A stretch of 64,000 nucleotides of DNA from Margaritispora aquatica. Lineage: Eukaryota; Ascomycota; Leotiomycetes; Helotiales; Discinellaceae. The notes beneath the pieces were generated by a model. The model saw only the letters and a list, made by a program, of their open reading frames with translations, was not told where the DNA came from and did not search any database. The translations under genes were made by a program, and so were the position numbers. Position 1 is the first letter of the stretch. The number at the start of each line of letters is the position of its first letter. Positions 45,222-56,871 of the stretch are shown one piece after another. The stretch lies in contig VJWN01000021.1 of the NCBI GenBank assembly GCA_007644065.1, forward strand, positions 324,271 through 388,270, given 5' to 3'.

Positions 45222-48200
45222 ATGGCCAGTGTACAAGATAGCAATTCAATTTCAGCAGAATTAAGGTAAGAATATCCGCTATCCCGCACAAAAATTTGCT
45301 TCAAACAAGCTCATGGATATAGCTCAAAACTTTGGTACGAGGCGAAGCAAAATCTAAGCAAAGAAGAACAAGAATATATCCGCGATTTCCATGGCGATAA
45401 AGGTGATAATCATGGAATCGTGAACGATGTCTTGGAAACAGCCAAGAAGAAGCAAAAAGAGGCAGAAGATAAGCAATGGACGTTCAAGTGTAGAGATGGG
45501 AGGGTCGTTGTAGTGCGAGATATTTTCTCCAAAATAGTCGATTCGGTCACAAAATTCCAAGGAGCCGTGGACTTTTTGGTGTCCATGGATGCTAGCGGAC
45601 ACTCGGCACTTCCTTGGGCTGGAGTGAAGTTCCTCTTATCGGTTCGTCAATCTCTCTATGGTCACTCATGACGAAAACCAATTCTTGTATAGATTGCTCT
45701 TAAGGATTCCCAGAAATGGGGCTCGGTGATCGCGGGCATGGAGTTTGTCACGAGGGAGATTAGTTACTATGGCATCTTCGAAGTCATCTATCTCAGGCAG
45801 AATTTCTCAGCCACGAAACAGCTTTCTGATGCGCTGGTGTGTGCTTATACAAAGATATTACAATTTCTGTCTGGAGCGAGACGCTACTATGAGCAGAATT
45901 CTCTCAGTATGTGTTTGCAATCCTTGTCTCGTGAGATTGAATATTGATAGTGTGTAGAGCGGTTTTTGGGTACCGCATTTCTTCTTGATGAGAATCTTAG
46001 TGACATAGTCAGTGGGATCAAGAGTGAACGAGACGATATCGAACGTCTGAGGGGAATGATTGATGGACAGCGTGAGCACACTCATAATATGGGTTGAGAA
46101 AGATGATGCATCACTAACCGATTCTTGTCACAGACGAGAAAGATATAGGAGATGGCATAGTGACTTTGAGCCAAGGTAAGTAAACGTCCGTTGCTCCATC
46201 TCAATCGTAAGACCTACTCAGTATTCTGTAGACCAAAAGGCAAATCAGGAAAAGTTGGTCAGCTTGTTGAATGGCCTAGCAGCACCTCTGGAGATTATGA
46301 CGATGCAGTTGACAGATGTGAAGGGCAAGGTGGACGAAATGCATTCTGGTATGAACTTCTCGTCATCTTCAATATGTGACAGTCGTGGAGCTAACTGTGA
46401 ACTTCTTTCCTTAGAAATGAAAGCCAGGAATAAGGCAGACGAACTACCGAGGATCTACGCTCATCTTCAGCCAGGAAAAGTAACCAAGTATGAGACCGGC
46501 GTTGAAAACCTGACTCCTGGAACTGGTACCTGGATCCTGCGAAACACATCGTTCACGGAATGGCTTGGAGGCAAGATGCCTGTTCTTTTCGTATCTGGGG
46601 GGCCAGGCACTGGCAAATCATATCTATCTACGAAAGTGATTGATTATCTGCGGAAAACATCTCTTGAAGTGGGCCGACGTCAGAATCGCGTTGGCTACTA
46701 TTACTTCAAGGAGGGCGACAAGAACACTCGCTCGGTACTCACTGCACTATGTGCGATCGTATATCAGATCGCAGTAGAGGATGAGATATACCGTATGCAT
46801 GCCTCACAGATCTGTGACCGATCGCCAAACTTTGCCATAGCCACGTTTCGAACAGTATGGAATGATTTCCTTGTAGCACGATATGGAGCCACTTCCGATA
46901 ACCAGCTCTTCCTTATATTTGATGGTATTGATGAAGCGGAAAGGGAAGAATTCTCAAACTTCCTCAAGTTTGTATCAAGGTCGGTCCTTCAAGACATCAA
47001 AATCCAAATCCTTCTCGTCGGACGCCCGGAAATGAATTCCATCATTAGAGAGAGATTCGCCAAATCATCTTTCGACATTATTGAGGTCTCAAGCAGAGTC
47101 AATATTGATGATATTAGAAAATTCAGCGGAGCAAGATATGACGAGTGCATCAAAGTGCCCAAAAGTCTGAAGGGCTTACGGCACAATGTGATCAAGACAC
47201 TCACCGAAAAAGCGGATGGGATGTTCTTATGGGTAGATCTCGTTTACAAAGAGGAACTTCAATACATTCGCACTCCAATGAAATTGAAGGATGCCTTGGG
47301 AAACCTCCCACAAGGCGGGCTTCCCAACTTGTACGACCGTATCTTCTTAAGAATCGAACATGACAGCGGGGGGCTGGCAAAGCACTTAGCACTGCAGGAG
47401 CTTTTTAGTTGGACAGCATATTTTAAGGAGCCTCTGTCCTTGTTCTACTTGAACGAAATTTTGAATCTTTCAATCGGTTATCAGCACGCCGATGCGGAGG
47501 CTATCCTGGAGACATGTGCCTCACTGTTCACACTTGTCAAGACGGGAGAAGTGCTATTAGCAGAATTAAATCGGTTGGAAACGGAAACACAAGGAGGTAC
47601 TGATGATTCTCACAGAAATGCTGGATATAATGAGGGGCGAGACAACACCGGAGCCGATCCTGAGGAGCAGAATTATGATGACGAGAACGATGACGACGAG
47701 AACTATGACGACGAAAATTATGACGATGAAAATGAAATGGCGGAGATGGCAGAGGCGGATGAGCGACACCGCAACCGCCAGCGAGAGATCTTTGTCCACC
47801 TGCGACATGCTTCTCTCGGCGATTACCTACGGAGAGCAGATTTAAAGCCCACCACTATTCTGCTAGGTGCAAAGCAAGGACAGATTCATGTCGTGGTGAC
47901 GATGTTGCAGATAGTCTGCAAAGGAGCTGATGCATCCCAAGAGCTCTGGCTTTATTTGATGGCGAATTTCCTGGATCAACTTACATCACTGGATTGTAAC
48001 ATCGTTTCAGAGGCAGACACAAAACTTATTATCGGATATCTTCACGAAATATTCACTTCTGAAACCCTTGGGAGGCATATTGCTAAGTTCCATCGAACCT
48101 CCGAAGGCTATCCTCTCCTTGGGGATAGCAGAGGTGACTTCTCCTTCGGACTGAACACAAGTCAGCAGAATGATAATTACCTCGTCATTCGGCAATGGCT

Positions 48201-50268
48201 TCAAAAATCCCAAGACACTGGGCTGACCAAGTCGGATCCTGAGATTTCAAATTGGGCCAGGCAGATCCTAGACGATCCCTTGAAGCTCTTGGTTCCTTTG
48301 GTAAAGACGTGCATCAGCGAATGGCTGGCGTGCAAAGCGGACGGATTTGAGCTGTACTGGAGATTTAGATTCATTTGGAAGCTCATTCTTTCTGTAGGTA
48401 CTCCCCTTGCTTAGAAGATGACTCCTCTAAGAACACTTTGCAAAGGAGTCGAAACTGACAAATACGAATAGACAGATCTCGTTCCACCAGTTCCGCAAGT
48501 GAATGCCATCAACCTGATGGAAGACGCCGCTGATTTCCTTGGTGATGACGCATTCACTTTCATTGCAGGTCTTTCAAAGCAACCAGAAACAATGGAAATG
48601 CATTTTGCGATTGCGAAAACCATTTCTTTTGGGCGCCCCAGTAATGTAGTGGCCATTGCAGAATATCAGAAAGCCATCAAAATGGCCCAGGAGCAAGGAT
48701 CTGACGATGTGTTGAAGGAAATTTATCTACAACAGATCATGGCGTATGTTGATGTTAGATTGCTCAGCGCCAACAAATATGCCCTCGAGGCGATTGAGAA
48801 CTACTTGAAGCTCGATGAGTCGAATGCGAAGGTTCTTGCCTGTCTTGGAGTCGTCCGCATTAGAGACGGTGACGAGAAGGGAGCCATTGAGAGTTTTAAA
48901 AAATCGCTTAAACTGGACCAGACAGACTACGAGGTTGGAATAGCCTTACTGCGAACTCTGTTCAGAATGAAAGACTACGAGGGCATGGTATTGCAGATTG
49001 AATACTATGGCGTTCTGTCGGTGGGGTCCTGGCTGCGTGATAGCTTCAGCCTCGGCGATCACAAAGCAATCATTCATGCCGTATCCACGGTAAATAAGGT
49101 GGATTTGGTGATAAAGTGCTACGAACATGAAATTCAAAATACACAGCTGTCAGACCAGGACCTCAAGGACGTGAAGGACGCCGATCCAGCGAATGCCGTT
49201 CGGCTAACTTTGCGACACCGAACGAGGAGAGTTGCCGTCTCGTCTATGTTCCGCGTATACTTGGGATGGCTTTATCTCGAAATTTTAGGCCAACCTGAAG
49301 AGGCATTTGAGCTCTGGAAAACGGCATTCTTCCAACGCAGCGAATTCTTCAACATGGGTCAACTGAATAGCAGATACAGAACAGATGTCATCCCCGACTT
49401 CTTCGCGCTCTTCTCGCAGCTCATCTACGAAAAGGCCTTGGATCCAGATCCCAATGTAGCTAACCAAATGATTCTCCATCTTGAACATCTCCACCGGCGC
49501 GAGAAGGCTTTCCAGGAGCTGGACAAGTTCCTTGTGGGCAGCGGTCTCAGAAACGTGAATCTGCTTCTGGCCAGGCTCTATCTGAAATACGGGAGGAAAG
49601 ATGAGGCACAGAAGTTACTGAACGACCAGTTTCAAAAAGCTATTGATATCCTTGAAGATGACATCGACTGGAATGATGAATTTGGTTATGGCGCCCTTGC
49701 TGCACTGCTATTTCTTAACGGGCAGTTTGAGAAAGCAAGGGTTGCCTCCTCCCTAAAGCGATTTTTCATTATTGGCTTTAACGCTAAGGTTGAAAATATG
49801 GAACACAACGCTCTAGAAGATGCACAGTCCAAGTCAGATATTGAAGGTGCTGAGCAAAAAGATGAGAAAGGCGAGGATCAGCAACCTCTGCCAAGCAACC
49901 AAGATGACAGCGTCAGCACCACTTCCGATAACTATGATTACGCCACCTGGTCGCAAATATTCTGTGCAGGTGGATACCACTGCGAGAATAATTCAGGGAG
50001 AATCCCGTATAGTGCTACCGTTTACACATGTACAACATGCGCCAACGTCAGCTTTTGCGAGACGTGCTACGACAATCTGCTCAAGGAGACGGGGCAGAGA
50101 AAACTCTTCGTATGCAGCCGCAGTCATGACTTCATCCAAACCCCACCGGAGGGCTTGGAAAAAATTGAGGATCAGAACATCACGATGAATGGGAAGAGCA
50201 TTTCGTTTGCAGATTGGATTAATGAGGTGCGAAAAGAATGGAAAACTGGGCTCTGCTTCAAGTCTTAA
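45222..50268 (+). CDS. STAND/NLR-like receptor: N-terminal STAND domain, NACHT, helical repeats, C-terminal ZZ zinc finger
   Basis: Eight exons: 45222-45265, 45323-45641, 45693-45906, 45958-46071, 46134-46175, 46232-46348, 46415-48393 and 48472-50268. They join in one frame to 1541 aa. Residues 1-230 resemble fungal STAND N-terminal domains (HSALPWAGVKFLL, YTKILQFLSGARRYYEQNSLKRFL). The NACHT has P-loop GGPGTGKS at 345-352, Walker B FLIFDGIDEAE (D453, D456) and ILLVGRPEM. A DENYDD-type acidic tract lies near 700-735. Residues about 990-1380 carry TPR-like helices (AIESFKKSLKLDQTD, LARLYLKYGRKDEAQKLL). A ZZ-type finger at about 1440-1500 includes YTCTTCANVSFCETCY and CSRSHDFI. Fungal NLR-like proteins sense non-self and trigger cell death; the ligand is unknown. 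The 66-nt intron 6 is three-fold and stop-free. Confidence 0.88.
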
Positions 50269-50608
50269 ATTCTGGAAGCCAAACTCTATATCCCACCCTA
50301 ACCTTGAGGGCGGCTAGCAGGGCTCAAGGTCAAGAGCTCATCTAGATCAATAGCGAAGCAGATATAAGACGCCTGCCCTTTTCTCTTATTGTAACAGCTG
50401 CAAGTGATAACCTTTAACTACACGTGCAAAACTTAGGCGCAATGATGCTGTAGACTTGTTTGACGAGCGCCGGGATTTCGTGAGAACGTTGGAGGCGGGT
50501 GAAGGAAGTAGGAATGGAAAATGTTGAAGTTCTGGTCAGCGTCGATGTGAATTTGCTTTTACGCCGGCATAATCGATCGGCACCGGGGACAATTGCTATA
50601 ACCCCACA
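50269..50608. other. Intergenic between the STAND gene and the LTR-like element
   Basis: 3' flank of the STAND gene; no supported feature. Confidence 0.5.
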
Positions 50609-50985
50609 TGTAACGACCCTGTCGCTGGTTTGGGGTGAAAGGTAAGGATTCAGAGTACGGTAGATTAAAGCGTATTAATCTCAGGTATATTACTAACAAG
50701 TATAAATTACTATTTAAAGTTAAGTACGAAGCTCCTATCTAAGGAAACCTATTTTATTATATAGAACCTTTGTCCTTCTAGGAGCGCTAGACTATAGAGC
50801 GCTAGAGCTAGAGCGCGCTCCTGCTCTAGCACTCCTACTAAGGTCGCTCTATTACGTAACCCCTTCGGCTATCCTCTATAATTACGTTAGCCTAGTCTCG
50901 TAACCGAATACCCTTCTCCTTATGGCTTCTCTGTACAACCTTAGGCTGCCGAGCCTCAGGGCTATAGGTCAGGTGATTCGTAACA
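50609..50985. mobile_element. LTR-like sequence (TG...CA, 377 bp)
   Basis: Starts TGTAACGA and ends TCGTAACA, an almost perfect short inverted terminus of the TG...CA type typical of fungal Ty3 LTRs. Near 50788-50822 it contains a palindrome-rich stretch of AGAGCGC and CTAGAGC words. No second copy or target duplication was found by eye, so it may be a 5' LTR whose partner is too mutated to see, or a chance match. The DNA after it is AT-rich. Confidence 0.45.
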
Positions 50986-52079
50986 TTCCGACTAATGTCT
51001 AGTTATTCCGTTTCTCGTATATAAAGAAAAGTTAAAAATAACTAGATAAAAGTAAAGAAAAGTTTTAATAAGATTATAATTCTTATAGCACTGATTCTTA
51101 CCACCCTGCCAAGCGAACCTCATACTAGTAATCGAGGAACTTACTACTATTATAGAAGGTGGAGGGTATTCTTGGTATATAATTAATTACTAGTTATAAA
51201 TCTAGGCCGATAATAGTATTTAACTTAGTTAGTATATATTTTAGGGATAGAATATATATCTCTTTATTTAATATTATCTATATTATTTTAATTTAAATAC
51301 TATTACTCCTCTCTATATTCTCGAATATAAGCTTAAATAAGACCGATATCCTTTATAGCTTCTAGATACTTACTATAAATTTCTTATAGCTTATTAAAAA
51401 CCTTTTTTATTTAAAGACTATTGTTTTACTTATAGTCTTTAAAAGCTTTCTCTCTTAAGCTACGACGGGCTATAAAATATTAGCTAAATCTATATACCTA
51501 TTACTATAGAAAACTTATTCGGTTCTATAATTAACTTACTTTTAGCTTTTTTATCCTCGTTATTATTATATAGATCCAAGACTACTAAGGCTTTACGAAC
51601 TTCTTGTAAACTAGCCTACTTAGTAATTTTATTCCGTAGTATAACTAATTTTTTAAATACTAAAATTTGTTAATTAAACCCGAGTTTTAAGAATAAATAA
51701 CTTATAAAAAGCTATAGTAATTATATCGTCTTTATTAACTTTATTATCTTCTTTATTATCCGAGTCTAGGATTTCTAAGGCTATCGATAGACTAGAACCG
51801 GCATTAGTTTAACTAGTCTATTATAAGTATGGTTTTTATTAACTAGAAATCGTTAACTAAGCTTAAGTATTTGTAATAGATAACTTAAGATAGACTATAG
51901 TAACTATATTATTCTTAACTTTGCCTTTACGTCTAGTATTTAAATCCGAGATAGCTAAGGCTAGTGCCGGACTAGAACCTTTACTATCTTTATTTATATA
52001 TTAATCGAAAATTAAAGTTATATTGTTTTTTAAAGCGTTTAGTATATCGGATTCTAGACCTCTATTTAAGTTTAAAGTA
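50986..52079. other. AT-rich, RIP-like island (transposon remnant)
   Basis: About 1.1 kb, heavily A/T-rich with stops in every frame and repeated words such as ACTAGT, TTATTA and GACTAGAACC. Probably the internal part of the element that follows the LTR-like sequence. No domain can be read. Confidence 0.5.
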
Positions 52080-53210
52080 CTAGTAGCCGAGCCGGCACCG
52101 GTGGGGGTTTACTCCAAGGTACTTGTGGTATACTAGTCTACCGCGAGTCCCGGACCAGCACCGGATATGCTATTACCGAGCTCCGGGATAAAAGGAGATC
52201 TCGAAGTGTTAGGCTTGATATCTAAGCCGTCTAGAGCTCCGTTGGAGTCCGTAGTATCTATGGCTAGGCCGGCAACGGTTAGGTTTCGGTCTAAGGGAAC
52301 GATAATACTCTGATCGGAAATCACCTATAATTTACCTACTCTATCACCGAGCCCCGGGACAAAAAATTGAACATTGCTACCGCCTATTACCTGGTCGAGG
52401 TCTCCTAGAGCCGACATTGTCGTTCCGTTAGCTATACCTACAAGGACCGTCTCTCCGGAAGGATTAGACGAATCTATCGGAATATTATCTTTAGATATAC
52501 CTAGTATTACGTGTTAGTATCTTTCTAAAGTTAGGCGGAAGATATAGAAGCTGCCTTCTATTGACTTACTATTGGAATTGGTACGTAATTGATCAAAATA
52601 TTAATCGTAGATAAGTTGCTCGCTTGCCGCTAGGATAGGCGAGGATAGGTCAATGATATCTATCGCGCTTACAAGGCCCGCCTCTTCGAAAAAATTAGAC
52701 AAATCTATCGGAGCCGTTTTTTCGGATAAGCCTAGCACTAGGTATTAGTATCTCTCTTAGCTTAATAAAATGGGAGCTGACTTACCGTGGTATATGTTAT
52801 ATAACTCGTTAGTAGGCTAATCGTGGCCAAGTTGTCTACTTGTAGCTAGGATAGGCGACAACGAATCAGTTACGTCTATAGGAACTACTTCTATAATTAA
52901 GCCTAGTATTATATATTAGGTGTGTATTTAAAACTAAAAAAATGGGAATTGTTGGTGCCGAGAGAATTTGCACTTGATAGCTAATCTAGCTGTTAGTTTG
53001 TAGCTATGATGGGTGAGGGAAAATGTTGTCCGCTCTCTACATGTACAGCTTTGAGTTTGGGTGTGTCTTTCGGAGGTATGGCCAGCTTACTTCTGGGCTA
53101 TCGTCCATGGCTAGGTTTCTGCTTCTTACCGTTGTGGGATTTGACGACGCCCTTCGCCGTTGATCGAATAACGATGCTCTTCGTCTGTATCCTAGATCGG
53201 GTGTGAGGAG
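52080..53210 (-). pseudogene. Decayed minus-strand repeat-protein relic with many stops
   Basis: On the minus strand protein-like stretches alternate with TAA/TAG stops: KLAIPPKDTPKLKAVHVESG (53006-53130), then Ser/Leu-rich modules, then DQSIIVPLDRNLTVAGLAI and LGNSISGAGPGLAVD (52133-52324). On the plus strand the words GATTAGACGAATCTATCGGA..CCTAGTATTA..TTAGTATCT recur at about 52467, 52692 and 52866, so the gene had internal repeats of roughly 170-230 bp. The GC-richer pocket at 52080-52450 inside an AT-rich island fits patchy RIP. The original function is not recognisable. Confidence 0.45.
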
Positions 53211-53499
53211 CTATTGCGATGATGGTGTGTGATGGTTATAGTAATGGTGATAGTGATGGTCGAGAAGCTTGATCTACAAGACAGCTAAAACAGCTTCGTA
53301 TTTCTCGCTTATTCCATCCCACCACTCCCGAATCTATAGGTATGCAATGCCAAAGAAAAGAAGTGGAGCTCGATCTAACAAAACTTAGGGCTTTAAGAAT
53401 TAGAAAAGACTAGATGATTAAACCGTCGCGGACATAGCTTAACTTGAAATACCCTTGAGAATCAATATCCTATATCCATCCAAAACGGAAACGGATTTG
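53211..53499. other. Intergenic, GATGGT-rich start
   Basis: Short GATGGTGAT-type simple sequence at about 53218-53262; otherwise featureless. Confidence 0.4.
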
Positions 53500-55445
53500 C
53501 TAACTCAGTACGAATTGTTCAATTTGTGGGTTCCTTTCCATAAGTTCCCCATCCATAATCCCGTGAACATAACATTGACGGCCTAACTTGAAAATTCCTG
53601 GCTCGACTTCTGACAAAACAAATGGCGCGGCAGAGCCTAAGAATATCACGACCAGGTCGCCAGCTTTGATGTGCTCATCCCCAATGCCAGTATACCTATT
53701 TCTTTCAGTTGCAAATGGCTTACCACGATTACGGTTAAGAACAATTTCCCTCAATGCGTATTTATAGGCTTCTCTGTCCTGGTGCACCGGCTGAGGCCCC
53801 TCGACACTTTCGTGGCTGTGTTCTCGAAGTGCTCGATAGCCAACTCTCATGCGTACAGATGCTCGCTGTGACTGAGGTGGATTAAGTCCATCATCCGAGC
53901 TGACTGGCTTGCCATACGCATCGGACTTTATTTCCATATCCATTGTTGGGATCCTCCAAAGAAAATCAGGTCCTCCACGAGGGTAGACGTTGGAATTTAT
54001 ATCCCGGCAGAATCTCTCAAATCCTTCTAACCATTCGTTGGTAGACTGTTCCGTTTCCAAAGACTCTTCAGTGAGAAAAATGCCAGTTTCCTTGATGACA
54101 TCCACCCTGAACCCAGAAACTTTCAACAAACAGTCTTCTGAGATGCGATCTGGGAATTCCATAAGCGGTTTCGAGTCTTTTGCAGCCGTGAACTGGCCAC
54201 TCCCGAAAGCCATTCCCTCAATGGGACGACCGTGAGCAGCAAAAATCATCGGAACCCTGGATGGCATGCTGGTGCCGTCTTTCATTGGCTGGCAGATTGA
54301 TAGCAGTGATATATCCCCTTTCTTTAATATAGCTACTGCAGTTTGATGCAAGTTAGAACCAAAGATTATGTATAATCTGGCCGAATTCCCAGTTCTTCAT
54401 GATCGCTCGTCATATTTAGCAAAGCAAAAATGTAGTCACGCCAATTTGAAGATTCGTATCCGTACGCTTGGAGGGAGATAGGTGAATAGTTCAGCAAAGA
54501 TGAAAATAGGGTCCTTTTACGGGCATCCACAGAGCTAAAACAGGCGAGATTTAACAGAAGAATGACCCTTGAGTAGTGGCAAGCATAGTGATTAAGAACT
54601 AAGCGACCTTCCTGTGATGAGAACGATGAGATTATGTTCATCGCTGCATTGACGGCCCTCAAACCCTCGTAGAAATACAAATGCCGAATTTCAGACCTCC
54701 CACAGACGAATAACACCCGATCTGCGAAAAACATCTCTTGCAAAATCCAGATACGCTTCCAGTAAGCACGTCTAGCTAAGTTTTGAATCGGCTGCAAGGG
54801 GGCCTCTCCTGCAGCGATAACGTCTGCTATTCTGATGGCAAGCTGATGGAAATCGTCGTCTCCACCATTGCCTTCGAGAAGGGCAATTCCTGCCATTCCT
54901 ACGGCATCCAGAAAAGCTATAGCACTTCCACTGTCATTGGCCTCTGGCCCGAGCCAGGACACGACGTAGGCAGCTTGATGATAGATCTTGTGCATCTGTT
55001 CTACCTGTGTGCTTTTCTCTTCATTGTCGGTCTGGTTGATACAGATTGCATCAATCCAAAATGGCATGGATGGAATCGATGTCAATGTAGGAAACACAGC
55101 CAAGGCATCCCAAAGGTTTTCTGTCACCGAAAATTCGTGACCGTTGACGATGATCAATTTCGGGGCATCGGGGACCAGTCCTAACAGCCCAGGAAACACC
55201 TCTAGCATTATATCTGTGATGTTACCAGCCCATTCCGGCAGAAATGGTTTCCCCCATGTATACGATAAAGCTTTGAATTCAGGGTTACTATCAAGAGAAT
55301 GATGGGTGAGGCGGTAGCAGGGATGTTCGTCCGGCTGGGGATTTTCCTGATGAACGACATGTAGGAGATGAATCTCATGTTTGCTGGGATCCAGAGGGTG
55401 GTAAATAGGGTTTGCAGCTCTCATCATGTGGTTACGCCTCACCAT
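53500..55445 (-). pseudogene. HET-domain gene with a frameshift or unresolved junction near 54360
   Basis: Part 1 (55445 to about 54366) encodes a HET domain: FKALSYTWG, MPFWIDAICINQTDNEEKSTQ, AAYVVSWLGPEA, AYWKRIWILQE, NWRDYIFALLNM and ELGIRPDYT, then stops at TAA. Part 2 (about 54351 to 53500) in another frame begins NLHQTAVAILKKGDISLLSICQ, exactly the family sequence that should follow PDYT. It runs to the typical C-terminus YVHGIMDGELMERNP. No GT-AG intron of plausible size fits between the parts (the only candidate is 24 nt), so a one-base lesion is likeliest. The start may be 55445 (MVRRNH) or 55424 (MRAANPIYHPLD). Both parts are otherwise intact, so the lesion is recent or a sequencing error. 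Confidence 0.7.
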
Positions 55446-56871
55446 AAGATGGATTCGAAGTCCAGGAAGGTGGGTTATTATTCGAAACCTATTCACGGTT
55501 TGGGGCAGATATATATAAGTTCGATCGTTAAAACAAGGTGCAAGTAAGGTGTATAATATTTTCTTGTCATAATATCCCAATGAATTGGTTGATGCAAGCT
55601 TGATGCAGAAGCTAGGAGGATGTGATTTAGATAAGAATACAGTGGATTTCGTGCGAAGTCGTCACGGCTTGGAGTGTGACGTGGTGTGGCTGACGATATG
55701 TGGAAGTATTGCTACTTTCTGCGCCTTCACAATGCGAGTGGTTATGTTTTATCGTGTGAAACGTACAAAAGTCCAAAACGATGAGTCGTGGACTGCTTAC
55801 AAGGCTACCAAGTTCGACAGCATGTGACTAGAATGATAGGAAGCGCTATCTATATGATAATAGCGTGCAAAACTACACATTGAGACAATAATGTGTAGCT
55901 ATGACCGTGCACTTCGCAATCTTCAAGACAGGACAGAGGAAAGTAAGCGAGCTATACCTAACTGGAAACAAAAGTCTCTCAAGTAGAACTATGTTTGCAA
56001 ACAAGTAACAAGATGAAAATAAGGGCAGATATACACACAACCCTATAGATCAATTGATCATTCTGCGTTTATGCCGATAGCTGTTATCAAACCAACGTGA
56101 TGCCACTGGCTCGAGTTCCCATCCAACTTCGTGCTTAGCAATTTCCAGCTTTTGACACATTAACATCCATCCTAAACATGTTACATTCAAGCTAAAACAT
56201 CCTAAAAACAAGGAATTTAGAATTAGCCTATCATAGGATGGCACTCACACTCACACTCACCACCACGACTGTACAACTGTTTGCTATCCGTTGTGAACTA
56301 CTTCACAGGCACTGACCAACAATGGCCAACTGAGTTCGCTGATACATTCATTCCATGGTAACACCATCCTCCAATCTCCATAATTTGACTTCACAACTCA
56401 CTAAGTCCAGAAATGGAGCTCTTCATGAAGTCAATACTCGCTGAAAAACACCTCATCCACGATTACATCGATTTTGTTGACTCTCGTCGTCGAAATTTGT
56501 GCGTCCCAAACAGGTGAGGACTAAGAAATCAAGTTTCCCGAAGATTTCCACTTCTAACATTATGCTCGAATGCGATGTGCAACAAGATATGCGGTCCAAA
56601 CAGCCTTAAAGATCAATGATTAGTGATATATCATATGATCACATTACACCTACCTAGGTGCATTCTTACTCCGCTTGACGACTTGCAGAGACACTGATCA
56701 CTTAATCTGATTGGGAAAAACCTGGAATCAGTGGATTTGCTATTCGACAAGTATAATCATTACATATAGGCATTACTATCAACACCTCAATACAGCGCGC
56801 TTAGTAACAATCATGAAGCTCAACACATTACACGAGCTAACCCCCCAACTTTCCCCATCATTCCGCATTTA
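55446..56871. other. Intergenic
   Basis: Contains a small plus-strand ORF (ATG at 55603 to 55827) with a hydrophobic stretch, CDVVWLTICGSIATFCAFTM, which is unsupported. The rest shows nothing. Confidence 0.45.

Noticed and set aside
55603..55827. Small ORF with a hydrophobic segment upstream of the broken HET gene
   Set aside because: Only 75 codons, no signal peptide cleavage pattern or homologous feature; cannot be supported.
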